From Climacium dendroides (taxonomy: Eukaryota > Streptophyta > Bryopsida > Hypnales > Climaciaceae), in assembly GCA_950106755.1 (NCBI GenBank), contig CATNNA010000007.1, forward strand, positions 1,240,001-1,304,000: DNA of 64,000 bases, written 5' to 3'. This document shows positions 36,658 to 47,450 of this stretch, piece after piece. The position numbers and the translations under genes are program-made. The notes under the pieces are model-generated. The model saw only the letters and a list, made by a program, of their open reading frames with translations, had not been told where the DNA came from and searched no databases. Position 1 is the first letter of the stretch; each line of letters starts with the position of its first letter.

Positions 36658-38069
36658 CTGACGTTGGACATTGTCGCTATTGGGGCCGCTTCCCTCGGAT
36701 TGCGTGGCCTCCCCATGAGTTCCCACACTTTTCTGGCTCCCAGAATGTTTGTTGACCACGAGGGCTTCTACGCCACGAAGTGATTGACCCTATTGTAGTA
36801 CGCCGATATGTCGCGTAGTTTCTGGGCATCTGTGGACCAGACCACGTAGCAATCCCATTGACGAAAGTTCTTGACAATCTCTTCGTCAAGGTTTTGGTCT
36901 ACCATCATTTTGCTGGTAGTCACACTGTGTTGCCCATTGATGATGTAGAAGTTCTTCCTTTCAAGTGCTGGCCAGTCCTCCGGCTTTGGCTTCTCGAAGC
37001 AATCCACTGGCATGACACACAATGTTTGTTTTGTGGACTTATCTGGCATTTCCCAAAGGTATGTCATCATGTCCTCCGCGAGCTTCATTTCATGGCTACG
37101 GATGTTTAAGTCCTCTGGGGCCTTGATGAGCTGCTCAATGGAAATTGTCTTCTTATCCTCCAGGCCAAAGATGTAGGCGTCCGTGTAGTGCTTCCAGTAG
37201 GCCTTGTATGCCTCCGCGGACGCAATGTAATCGTGCGATTTCTTGGCGTCATAAGGGACCGGGACCTCAATTACCGCGGATACAAAACTCAGCTCCCCTA
37301 GTAAAACTGCACTAGGGTCTTGCGCTGCTGTTGCTGCTGTTGAGGTTGATGCGAACTTACTTTTCCTGGGAGCTTGTGTTGGAGTAGCGGCCTACATGGA
37401 CTTTCTTGTCCCCCGACTTTGTTGGGTTCCAGGTGTACCCATTGAGCTCTGTCCCTCCACGTTACTTGGAAACTCCTAGGAGACAGTTCTGACAGTCATG
37501 TCTTTCTTCTTCAGCTCAAGCTTCGTCTTCAGAATTGTGAAGTCGTTCAGGAGTGTTTTTAGGCGGGAGTATAGGGCCTTCCCCGTTGCCAACTTCCCGT
37601 CCTTTGTCTTGAAGTAGTTGTGGTCAACTTTCTTCTCAAGGTCGGGAATCTCCGTTCTGTATTCAGTCGGTTCCAACGTTGACAGGAAGTGCGATATGTT
37701 GAAGGCACATCTTGAGGAGTCCAAGCGAATAGTGAAGTGGTACTTCTCGCTTTCAGGCTGTCCTGTCACAGCTATAACACACCGAATTTTCAAGAATGGA
37801 CCACTGTCGTGGGCAACGTCCTTTATCTTCTCATCAAAGGATATGTTGAAATGGTCAGTGTCTTTGAACTTTGCAGCGAAGCAAATGAGGTTCTTGAAAG
37901 GAATCATGTGGAGACTCCAACTCTCAACCTTTTCGGGATTTTTGAATTCCCAGTAGTCTCCGTCATTGTCAAAGTCGTCCCCTTCCTCCCCAGAGGATTC
38001 GTGCGCACAACGTACGTAGAAGGCCTCCAGCTTCTCAATTTGGTCATCCATTCTGCATTCATTATCCAA
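36658..38069 (-). CDS. Copy A gene, exon 1: N-terminal region and ParB-like domain
   Basis: The exon starts at ATG 38,051 (MDDQIEKLEAFYVRC) or 38,069. The first 190 residues are acidic and mixed (EFKNPEKVESWSLHMIPFKN, FNISHFLSTLEP, LEKKVDHNYFKTKDGK, LLNDFTILKTKLELK), with no domain I recognise. After TAG codons at 37,476 and 37,392 the frame continues with YKAYWKHYTDAYIFGLEDKK, TLCVMPVDCFEK, NFYIINGQHSVTTSKMM, CYVVWSTDAQKLR and ISAYYNRVNHFVA, crosses a TAG at 36,768, and then reads KPSWSTNILGARKVW. NGQHSV followed by N.R/NH resembles the ParB/DGQHR N-terminal (sulfiredoxin-like) domain (D/N-G-x-H-R). In bacteria and phages that domain is often fused to N4/N6 methyltransferases, as here. Confidence 0.7.
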
Positions 38070-38107
38070 ACGGGATGTTGTTAGAACATGAGTTGTTGCT
38101 ATGTTGA

Positions 38108-39190
38108 TTCAGATCGACCCGACCTAAAAACCAGTACATGGAGCTTCTACATTTCATCTTCTATGTGTTTGATCTACTTGGACTCGGTTCGTTTTGCTTC
38201 ATACGCTTCAGGTCGACTCGACGTGAAGTTCTAGTCGAAATATGCAAATATTTCGTCTATTGTAATGGCCTCAATGTTATTGATTAATGTTATCGGATCG
38301 TCCTAGTACGTATTGTTCTCACTTTGGAACTGGCAGTTCAGGTTGGTCCGACCTGAATTGCATGCAGTAGTGTTGTCATGTTTGTTGTTGGTAAATGGAT
38401 GTTTATTAGAAATGTGTCTTTTGGTCAATTTGTTAATTATACTAGGTGTCTAATATAGTCATATAAATATGTATGTTGGTGAAGGGAATACGTATTTGCT
38501 ATGCCAGGTTGCAGAGGGTCTTCCTTGCAATTCAGGTCGGACCGACCTGATCTGCATTTAATTTTGACGATCATGTTATTTCTCTTCTGAGATGTTACTG
38601 ACAATGTCTGCTACTCAGTTGCTTCCCTTGTACTGACGATGCTAGTAGGTGTACATTTCAGGTCGAACCGACCTGAAATGCATGTTCATCTCATGTCAAC
38701 ATTGTCCATGAAATAGCACGGACAAATGCAAAGATTTGGGAGAGGATATGATTTATGGGGCTTTGCAATTCAGGTCGATGCGACCTGAATTGTAGTGTGG
38801 GTCATGTGACGTACATTACCGACACGTTAATGAACTCATTTATTAGTCCATTTGTTTATAAATAGGTGTCTAATATCGTGATAGTTATTTATTTGTTGGT
38901 CTTACAACTTATTTGACACGTCAGATTGCATAGGGTGTTCTTTGCAGTTCAGGTCGGACCGACCTGATCTGCATTGAATTTGGACGACTTTGTTATTTGT
39001 CTTCTGACATGTTAGTGCAATTCCCTTCCATTTAGTTGCCTTCTTTGTACAGAAAATGTTAGTAGGTGTACATTTCAGATCGGACCGACCTAAAATGCAG
39101 GTTTATCTCATCTGAAAATTTTCATGGAATTTGCTCGGACCTAGGATATGTGTTTGAAGGGATATGCAATTCAGGTCGATGCGACCTGAA
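38108..39190. repeat. Palindrome array, family A, upstream of the ParB-like gene
   Basis: Nine palindromes of consensus TCAGGTCGANTCGACCTGA lie at about 38,108, 38,207, 38,337, 38,531, 38,657, 38,769, 38,948, 39,074 and 39,170, just upstream of exon 1 on the minus strand. Arms are conserved while the central three bases vary freely (ACC, ACT, GAC, AAC, ATG). Some paired copies arose by a 420-bp duplication. Confidence 0.95.
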
Positions 39191-39225
39191 TTGCAGTTTC
39201 GTTCAGGCGCCTTACATTCATGGTA
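38445..39225. repeat. 420-bp tandem duplication spanning family A palindromes
   Basis: GGTGTCTAATAT starts at 38,445 and again at 38,865. The following 360 bp align unit to unit, including three palindromes each (GGACC, then AACC/GACC, then ATGCG centres). The palindromes are the best-preserved part of the duplicated blocks. Confidence 0.85.
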
Positions 39226-39352
39226 CGTTTAGGAATTCAGTGTGACAAGATGATACCCGGGTAGTATTGGGCTGATTCTAGGGAATTTGTGTGGTTGTGG
39301 CTGGTCATTTCTTTCCTTGACATTCTGAATTCTAATTCGTTGACCTTAAGGA

Positions 39353-39485
39353 AACCCTAAACCCTAAGCAATGGACCCTAAAAAAAACCTGGACCCTAAG
39401 CACTGAACCCTAAACAAACCCTGGAACTGAAGTACTAGACCCTAAACAATGAATGCCATTTTCTGAACCCTAAACCCTAAACGAA
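39353..39485. repeat. Degenerate interstitial telomere-like repeats
   Basis: AACCCTAAACCCTAAGCAATG and related CCCTAAA/CCCTAAGC units recur through about 130 bp. They are of the plant telomere type but degenerate. Confidence 0.6.
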
Positions 39486-40654
39486 GTCCTGTGCATTATA
39501 ACTCACCTCGGGAATTAAAAAATGAGGATCTTGAAATGCAATGCAGATGGATTAATCTCCTAAACCTGCAATATTATCCACATTTTCAACAAATTCAAGA
39601 GTTGAAAAAAGCCAAAGAAATCAAAAACATCTCAAACCAGCAGACCACCTAAACCTAAAACCAAAAAGTCATTGTACAAACCTACAACATCCCAAACAAG
39701 CATGTTTCCATCTAGAAACTCCCAAACCATGAATTCTAACAGAAAACAACAAACCTCACGAGAACTAAAAAAGGAACGTACGCATACGATACATCCCGCA
39801 AGTTAAACCCCATTGGACATTGCAGCTAGCTTTACAACAATCACAGAAATCACTATTCAAAGCTGAGATGGTGCAAGAGAATTGAAATTAATACATACCT
39901 GAGTTTCTACAAGCAAACGCTATGCAACTTCAGCCTCAAGTTAGCTCCTACTTTTAGTGTAACTGCTTATTATGGACTCCACAATCTTGTAACTCCAGTG
40001 CTACAATTGTCAATCTGAAATGCAAAAAACAAACCAATTTTAAAAAACTTACATTGCAAACCAAATGCCAAGAAACAAACTGCAAACATATTCCAAGCAA
40101 CCACATTCCTTCCAACAATTATAAAGAAAGATCCAATCTGTTGGGAGCAAATACCACCCAACAGAATACACAACTCTTATCTCCAGAAGCTCATTTTCTA
40201 GAATAAATTGTGCAACCACATGTGAGCAAGGAAAAACAAACAATGAAGTTCTAGATACTAACCTTGTTGTTGTTGTAGCTTATCCACCAATATCTATTCT
40301 TTGAAGTAGAATAAGGTTACACAACCTTGCTCTTCAGAACCTCGGCAAAGTGCTCTGGCACAATACAATCCCCACACAAGTACAATGAGGATTCACACAA
40401 TACTTGATTCAACTAGAGTCATACGCATCTAAAATTCCATCGAGACCAAGGGAGATGTGTACAATCTGGCACAATCCAAGATCCAAAATCCAACAATGTA
40501 GAAACGCAGACAATAACATCTTATGCATACAAATCATGAAATGTCGTGAAAGTACCTCCTCCATTATTTTGAATTCAAGACTTCAGAGGGTGGATTGAAC
40601 AGTATTCCCAACACAAAGCAAATACAAAGCAAAAAAACCAATCCCAAACCCTAA

Positions 40655-41400
40655 GTGTCCAAAGAAGCAGAAGTGCCACTTTCACATCAGTACCCTAAGA
40701 GGAACAGAGACTCCAATCTTAAGAACAGGAACACTCCCAAGACCGACCTGGACTTCACTGGAAACCTCCTTGCATCAGTAGACGCCATAGCCATGGCTCA
40801 CAAACACAAATTCTCGAAGATGGTCCGCTTTACTGGACACAAACTCTCGAAGAAAGACTCTCCCAAGTGGATCAAGCCTCCTTTAGACAATTGTGAAAAT
40901 TCACAATAACAAAAATTCAGAACGCAAAAACAAGACTACTATTGCACGAAATCCTAGCGTCGTTGAGCACAGAACTGACAGACCTTGGAGGAATTGAGAA
41001 AAGACCCAAGAGAACCCTTAAACAGACCTAAACCCTTAAACACGCCTCAAAAGAACCATTGCACTCCTACAACAGTGATGAATGGAGTCAGGTTTTTACC
41101 TCAAACCCCAAACCCTGCTTCAAGCTGCACGTCCTTGAGATCAAGCTGCACCTCCTTCAGATGCAAACACACAGCACCACCCAGCAGCTTCAAGTCCCCC
41201 CGATCGAATGGAACTCCAAAATCACACAGAAAACAATGCTCAAGGTCCGCTTCTTCACGACGCCCGCCTTGAGGTCCGCTTCTTCACAGCTTCAAGTCCC
41301 CCCAATTGAATCGAACTCCAAAGTCACACACAAATCAATGCGGAAAACAAGGTCCTCTTCTTTACGACGCCCGTGCTAAAAAAATGCGCGTCAACTGCTG
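40655..41400 (+). other. Leader region of the copy A gene with unrecognised plus-strand frames
   Basis: Short basic frames occur at 40,655-40,909 (MSKEAEVPLSHQYPKRNRD) and 40,985-41,379. A roughly 110-bp imperfect duplication around CTTCAAGTCCCCCC lies at 41,187-41,371. No domain is recognisable. By position this is more likely the 5' untranslated part of the leftward ParB-like gene, with plus-strand frames arising by chance. Confidence 0.3.
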
Positions 41401-41589
41401 GTAAGTGCAAAATGCACAAACAACGAAGATGCAACGAAAATGCACCCAAAGAACAGCGGAATGCACGAAAATAGAGCAGAATGCACAAGAGAACAACGGA
41501 GATTTACGAGGGAACAGTAGAGGTGCACGACAAAACAGCGGACATGCACGAAAATGTGTGGACACCAAACCCTAGGTTTCCAAAACTCT

Positions 41590-41715
41590 ACAGGCATATA
41601 CCCGGTGGTCTAGATACCCGGCTCTTCCTGGTGATTTTAGGTACCCGGCCTTCTTCAATACCCGCCTTTGGTACCCAACCATCTTCAATACCCGTCTCAA
41701 GTACTTGGACCGTGA
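41590..41715. repeat. TACCCGG-type short repeat
   Basis: ATACCCGG/GTACCCGG/AATACCCG units recur six or seven times in about 120 bp, directly downstream (minus strand) of a TATA-like motif. Confidence 0.6.
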
Positions 41716-41721
41716 TATATC

Positions 41722-41734
41722 CCTTTTTATAGCC
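41722..41734 (-). promoter_or_regulatory. Candidate TATA box for the leftward copy A gene
   Basis: The minus strand reads GGCTATAAAAAGGGATATAT. It lies at the upstream edge of the GC-richer leader and is oriented towards the ParB-like gene, whose first coding exon is 3.6 kb away behind an intron. Only position and motif support it. Confidence 0.35.
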
Positions 41735-41834
41735 TAAACATAATAATAGATACCCTTTTCCCAAAATTTGGTTTGTTTATCATACTACTAAAATCATAAG
41801 TCTCTCTGTAATATCACAAATGCTATCATTAATA

Positions 41835-42645
41835 CTAGGGGCTTGTGCTTGCTATGCTACGCATTCATTGTATTACATATTAGTAAAAATTTGATATATT
41901 TGAATAGATTGCATGATAATGATTTCAATAAGTTTGTAAAATAATTATTTTAAATATTATGTAAAAATATTGTCAATCATGCATACATAGAAATTGTATT
42001 TTTACACAATGTGATATCATAGAAATAGAGTAGCAGTTTGCAATCACTTCTATAATATCACTTTTTACAAAGGGTGATATTATAGAAATAATATAGTTGT
42101 TGCAATTAAGGTGATATTAGAGAGGATCCATATGATGATATTATAGAGAAGGCAAATCCATTGCTTCTCTTGGCTTTACACTTCTTTGCATTTCTATGAT
42201 TTTGTGCTTTTGTGAGCTTTGAGCTTTCATGATTTCAATTTTCTATTGCTACTACCAAATGATTTTGAAAAATTTATTCAATTGAAATGATTTTGGATTC
42301 CACAACAATTGAGTTGTTTAAAAAGCTTTTAAGATTTATAAATTTTTCTTTTCAATTCTTCAATTTGGATTGCCATTTTTTGTAACAATGGAGTCAAATT
42401 TTTAATGCATTCTAATGTATGTGTATCTTTTATAGTATTTACCATTGCATATGTTTCATTCATCATTCAATAAATTTCTATTGTACATTTCAATATATGC
42501 TTACTTTTTAAAAGAATTATACAAAGATTTTAGTCATTTTTATTTGAAGATTTATTGAAATTTTTGTTCTGCATTCTATCTAATATATAAAAAAATTATA
42601 AAATTCTAATGATGAATGCGTAGCATAGCAAGTGCCAACCTCTAG
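41835..42645. mobile_element. 811-bp non-autonomous element with about 34-bp inverted ends
   Basis: The left end is CTAGGGGCTTGTGCTTGCTA followed by TGCTACGCATTCAT. The reverse complement of the right end is CTAGAGGTTGGCACTTGCTA followed by TGCTACGCATTCAT. There is no coding frame and I saw no clear target duplication. A partial copy lies at 43,668-44,056. The superfamily is not assigned. Confidence 0.75.
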
Positions 42646-43459
42646 TTGAAACAAAAATACTGAAAAGTTTGTTTACAAACATGAATATCACAAAACTTCA
42701 TTTGAATAACGTAACATTTTTTGTACTTAACCACGATAGTCAATCCTTCAAATTCAATCCCAATGATACCTAAAAGCTTCCTCACATGAAAACCTATGTA
42801 GAATACATATTTTCAATCTTGAATTTTTTAACGAGAATTGGAAGTGAATCCTTTACCTTTTAATCTTTAAATACTGATTTCTTCATTTGGAAATCATTCT
42901 TTTTTTCACTATCTAAATCATTGGCTTTAGTAAGGTATACGAACTTTCATTTGTATACTGACTACTGCCAGAGACCTCCCATTTTAACAAAAAAAATTCG
43001 ATCATTATTAGTTGCAATTTTGTTCTAGGCATTAAGTGTATACTATAAGAACGATTGACTAATAGTTTCCTTAGATGAATTGGTACTGACTGTAGTAATT
43101 ACCCCTTTTTATTGTGTAACATAATTGATGTAATTCTAAAAAAACTGAAAGAGCACTTATGAATTCCATATAAAAACTTAACTAACATCCTTGGTCAAAG
43201 ACCTTTAGATCACTGTCTTGTTCCTAAAGATTTCAATATAAATTTTTAGGGAAACTTCATTTATAATTTGAATTATACATATGAATTTCTTTATGGCGGT
43301 AGAATTCTTAGCTTATTTATAATTATTCACCATCCTAGCACTCTTCACGATGAACCTTGGAGTGACTAGCCATCAAAACACTTCCATATACAAATTCTTA
43401 TTGATTACTTTGAAATAACACAAAAACAATCACCACAAATTTTGCTCACTATTAGTCAT
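42646..43459. other. AT-rich stretch with no recognisable feature
   Basis: I see no gene, RNA or repeat in this part of the centre of element A. Confidence 0.5.
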
Positions 43460-43665
43460 AACTTAATATTCATTAAAATGAGAGTATTCCACCGAAATGA
43501 GAGTTACAGAAGTCTAATTTCATTTGAAAACGGAGAAGAGAATTCCTCAAACAATATTCAAATCATACAAGAATTAAAATCAGATGAACACAAGTAGGAA
43601 TCAAATATCATAACCACAAGGTAAACGTTCATATTGACCTTTCACTTGTACACCATGAATTGATC
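43460..43665. repeat. Internal copy of the left end of element A
   Basis: This 206-bp block starts AACTTAATATTCATTAAAA and matches 31,029-31,234 base for base with few differences, ending at CACCATGAATTG. It starts exactly where the element terminus starts, so it carries a second terminus-like sequence inside the element. Confidence 0.9.
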
Positions 43666-43667
43666 TC

Positions 43668-44056
43668 CAACAATCACTTTTATAATATCACTTTTTCCAC
43701 CAGGTGATATTATAGACATAATATAGTTGTTGAAATGAAGGTGATATTAAAGAGGATCCATAGAATGATATTATAGAGGTAGCAAATCCATTGCTTCTCT
43801 TGGCTTTACACTCCTGTGCACTTCTATGATTTTGTTCTTTTGTGAGCTATGAGTTTTCATGATTTCAATCTTCTATTGCTACTACTAAATAATTTTGAGA
43901 AATTCATTCAATTGAAGTGATTTTGGATTCCAAAAGAATTAAGTTCTTCAGAAAGTTTTTGAGATTTTTATTTGAAGATTTATTTGAAAGTTTTACACAA
44001 CAATTCTTATAAAATTCTAATGATGAATGGATAGCATAGCAAGCGCCAACCCATTT
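43668..44056. mobile_element. Partial second copy of the 811-bp element
   Basis: The block matches parts of 42,040-42,645, including TTGCTTCTCTTGGCTTTACA, and ends with the same terminus (ATGGATAGCATAGCAAGCGC then CAACCC). The left part and left end are missing; it abuts the copy of the element A terminus. Confidence 0.75.
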
Positions 44057-44121
44057 CTTGCTCTGCATTTTATCTAATACATAAAAATTCTACTGAAATT
44101 TTGAGGATGAATTCATCGGGT

Positions 44122-45300
44122 AGGATTCATTGGAAAAATTATTTTAAAAGAACCGTATTGCTTTCCTACACTTCTTCAATTGAAATGGATTTCAAAACAA
44201 ATACTCTAAAAATCATGCTGTATTTAATAGAACCCAAACCAATAAATTATATCGGTTTGACGTGGAAGCATGTCCAAAAACATAACACACAAGTTGCAAA
44301 TGTTCAAAATAATTAGGATTCATGGAAAAACTTAATTTTAAAACAACCCTATTGCTTCCCCACACTTTTTCAATTGGAATGGGTTTAAAAAAAGCACTCT
44401 AAAAATCATGTTGTATTTAATAGAACCCAAACCAATAAATTATATCAGTTTGACGTGGAATCATGTCCAAAAACGTAACACACAAGTTGCAATTGTTCAA
44501 AATAATTAGGATTCATGGAAAAACTTAATTTTAAGACAACCCTATTGCTTCCCCACACTTTTTCAATTGGAATGGGTTTAAAAAAAGCACTCTAAAAATC
44601 ATGCTGTATTTAATAGAACCCAAACCAATAAATTATATCGGTTTGACGTGGAATCATGTCCAAAAACGTAACACACAAGTTGCAATTGTTCAAAATAATT
44701 AGGATTCATGGAAAAACTTAATTTTAAGACAACCCTATTGCTTTCCTACACTGTCTTCTTCATTTGAAATGGGTTTAAAAAAAGCACTCTAAAAATCATG
44801 CTATATTTAATAGAACCCAAACCAATAAATTATATCGGTTTGACGTGGAATCATGTCCAAAAACGTAACACACAAGTTGAAAATGTTCAAAATAATTAGG
44901 ATTCATGGAAAAACTTAATTTTAAGACAACCCTATTGCTTTCCTACACTGTCTTCTTCATTTGAAATGGGTTTAAAAAAAGCACTCTAAAAATCATGCTA
45001 TATTTAATAGAACCCAAACCAATAAATTATATCGGTTTGACGTGGAAGCATGTCCAAAAACGTAACACACAAGTTGCAAATCTTCAAAATAATTAGGATT
45101 CATGGAAAAACTTAATTTTAAGACAACCCTATTGCTTCCCCACACTTTTTCAAATGAGTTTCCAAAAAAATACTTTAGGATTGATGTTGTAATTAATACA
45201 AACCAAACCATTAATTTGTATTGGTTTGACGTGGAAGCATGTCTGAAAAAATAACACACAAGTTGCAAATCTCTGCGAAATAATTTGGATTCATGGAAAA
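44122..45300. repeat. Tandem repeat, six units of about 195 bp
   Basis: Units starting AGGATTCATGGAAAAA begin at about 44,122, 44,315, 44,508, 44,701, 44,898 and 45,095, and the array ends near 45,290. Each contains AATAGAACCCAAACCAATAA and GTTTGACGTGGAA. The third and fourth units are nearly identical, and the last is the most diverged. The size is satellite-like. Confidence 0.95.
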
Positions 45301-45466
45301 ATTAATATTGCGAACATTATAAAAAGAATTTGAAAGTGCATGCAGTATAATTCCTTAGTGTGTACTAAAACCTTGAATTCACTTCTAAATTAAATATTTG
45401 TTCAATATTTCAAAAACATGATATGAAATGATTTATTAATCTACAAAAATACCTGAACCCGAGACC

Positions 45467-45515
45467 CTAAACCCTAGAGACCCTAAACCCTAAACCCTAA
45501 ACCCTAAACCCTATA
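45467..45515. repeat. Interstitial plant-type telomere repeat
   Basis: CCCTAAACCCTAAACCCTAA runs of up to five consecutive heptamers occur. A shorter run lies at 47,098-47,128. Confidence 0.9.
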
Positions 45516-47450
45516 TTATGCTATAGTTTGTACCTATAGAGCCTAGTTCTATCAAAGGAATTAGTAATTATACTCTTTTGATTAAGGGATGGTTATGAGG
45601 GGTGGCCCTTATAAAAATTCCACTACAAGTTAAATGGTTTTCAATTTTGCACCATTTTTGTTGTTTATAATCCTTGGTGAAAATTTCAGATTTTTACCAT
45701 ATGATTTATGGGTTCATTGAAGCCCCTCCCACCCTCCCATATGTCTACTTTCCATGAATTTTGAAATTTATAGCTATAGGATTTTTTCCTAACACCAATA
45801 AGATTGATTTACAATAAAGGGATTTTTTCCTTGCCAGAGGATAAATATTGTCATACTTCACCTAGATAATAATTTTTTCTTGGTTAAGTTTTAACCTTAC
45901 ATAGGGATTAAAATCAGAATCTTCTATGTAAGTTGACATGTAGCAAAGTTGAGATCATTAGTCTCCTTTCTAGTCTTGGTGTTTACACCTTGTGATGGGT
46001 TGACACATGATGGGAAGTTCCATGCCAGTTCAACAAGTGGTGGCTATTAGTTTCTAGAAGAGGTCTGGGTCAACACGTGATTCACAAATGGTTGATTTCC
46101 ACTAATTTTGGGAGCCTTCTAGAAGATATTTTGACCTGTATACCTAGGTCCCTAGCTATAATTTCTTGGAAGCTAGGCCATCGTTTCTAGAAACTCAAGG
46201 TAAATTTCCTTGGGGGTTTCATGGAGGACCTAGGCATGGACTACTCTAGCCATAGCTTACCTATACCTCTACTTGGGTATAAAGGTCTGGACCAATTCAA
46301 CAAGCCCTCACAACTTGCTGTTGTTGGCTGGCTTTGGAAAGGACTGCGAGTAGTTGGTGTGAGGACTAGAGATGGCGTCTACACAGGTCTTCTATGCTAC
46401 ATAGGATGCTAGACTAGAATTTGTTAATTAAGTTTCTTGTGATTTGAGTTTTCATGTTTGATTTCTGCTTTTGTGACTGCTATAACACGCTGTTGTGAAC
46501 TGAAGACACCTTGTCTACAATTTACTAACATTCCGATGTTTGGTTTGTCATGGGGACAGGTGAGGTTTACAGCCTCTTTGGTAAAAATCTACATGGCAGC
46601 TTTTTTCCAAGACCTTGACAACAAATTTCTATTCTCTTTGGGTTCTAAATCATGATGTGTTTTTGGATTTAGAGCACTACATGATTTGTCTATAATTTAT
46701 TGACATGTTGTATTGGTATTTTTACTTAGAAAGGATCTAAAGATGTTCTTGATTTGATCCTTTTTTAATATTTCTTTAACAAAAGATTTTATTGACTTGA
46801 TGTACATAAAAATTTCTTTGTAAAGGATTTTATTACGTTGACTTGATTGATCCTATGTACAATATATCTTTACTAAAGATTTTATTGACTTGATGGAATT
46901 AATCCTATGTACAATACATCTTTGCTAAAGATTTTATTGACTTGATGGATTTGATACTTTAATAGTTGGATGTGAGTGACCTCCATTCTACTTTGTACTA
47001 TCCATGATCTTTGAAATACTTTTTAGATTATGATTTGTTTGTTATTTATAGGAAAGGCCCTTCTAGGGATGTCCCTCCCACCCACCCGGGTTACCTAAAG
47101 ACCCTAAACCCTAAACCGTAAAACCCTTATTGATAAAATCACATGCAAACACTTAGGTGGTGCAAAAGGTTGTGTTTGTCTAAATTTACAAACAGACCCT
47201 AACTTCAGCAAAATCAAATTGACTTCCAGAAATTGCAAAAATAGAATCTAGAAATTAGTACTTAACGGTGCAAGAAAGCAACCTCATAAGTACTTAATAG
47301 CTGTCAGTGGCTATTTCTGTCATGAACAGTGTAGGCGGGAATCAAAAATCAAAGGAATTTGCAGAAGGAGTTCGGGATTTTCAAATTCCGTCCTATAGCT
47401 CCCGCCTTCGCATTTGCGCCTACACACTGCCACCAAAATTGTTTTGAAAG
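45516..47450. other. Stretch with no recognised gene
   Basis: This region has moderate AT content. There is a repeated ACTAAAGATTTTATTGACTTG motif three times at 46,780-46,940. A 63-residue frame at 46,221-46,412 shows no motif. A degenerate telomeric run lies near 47,100. I see nothing else. Confidence 0.45.

Noticed and set aside
44993..45268. 91-residue minus-strand frame
   Set aside because: It lies wholly within the 195-bp tandem repeat and repeats with it.
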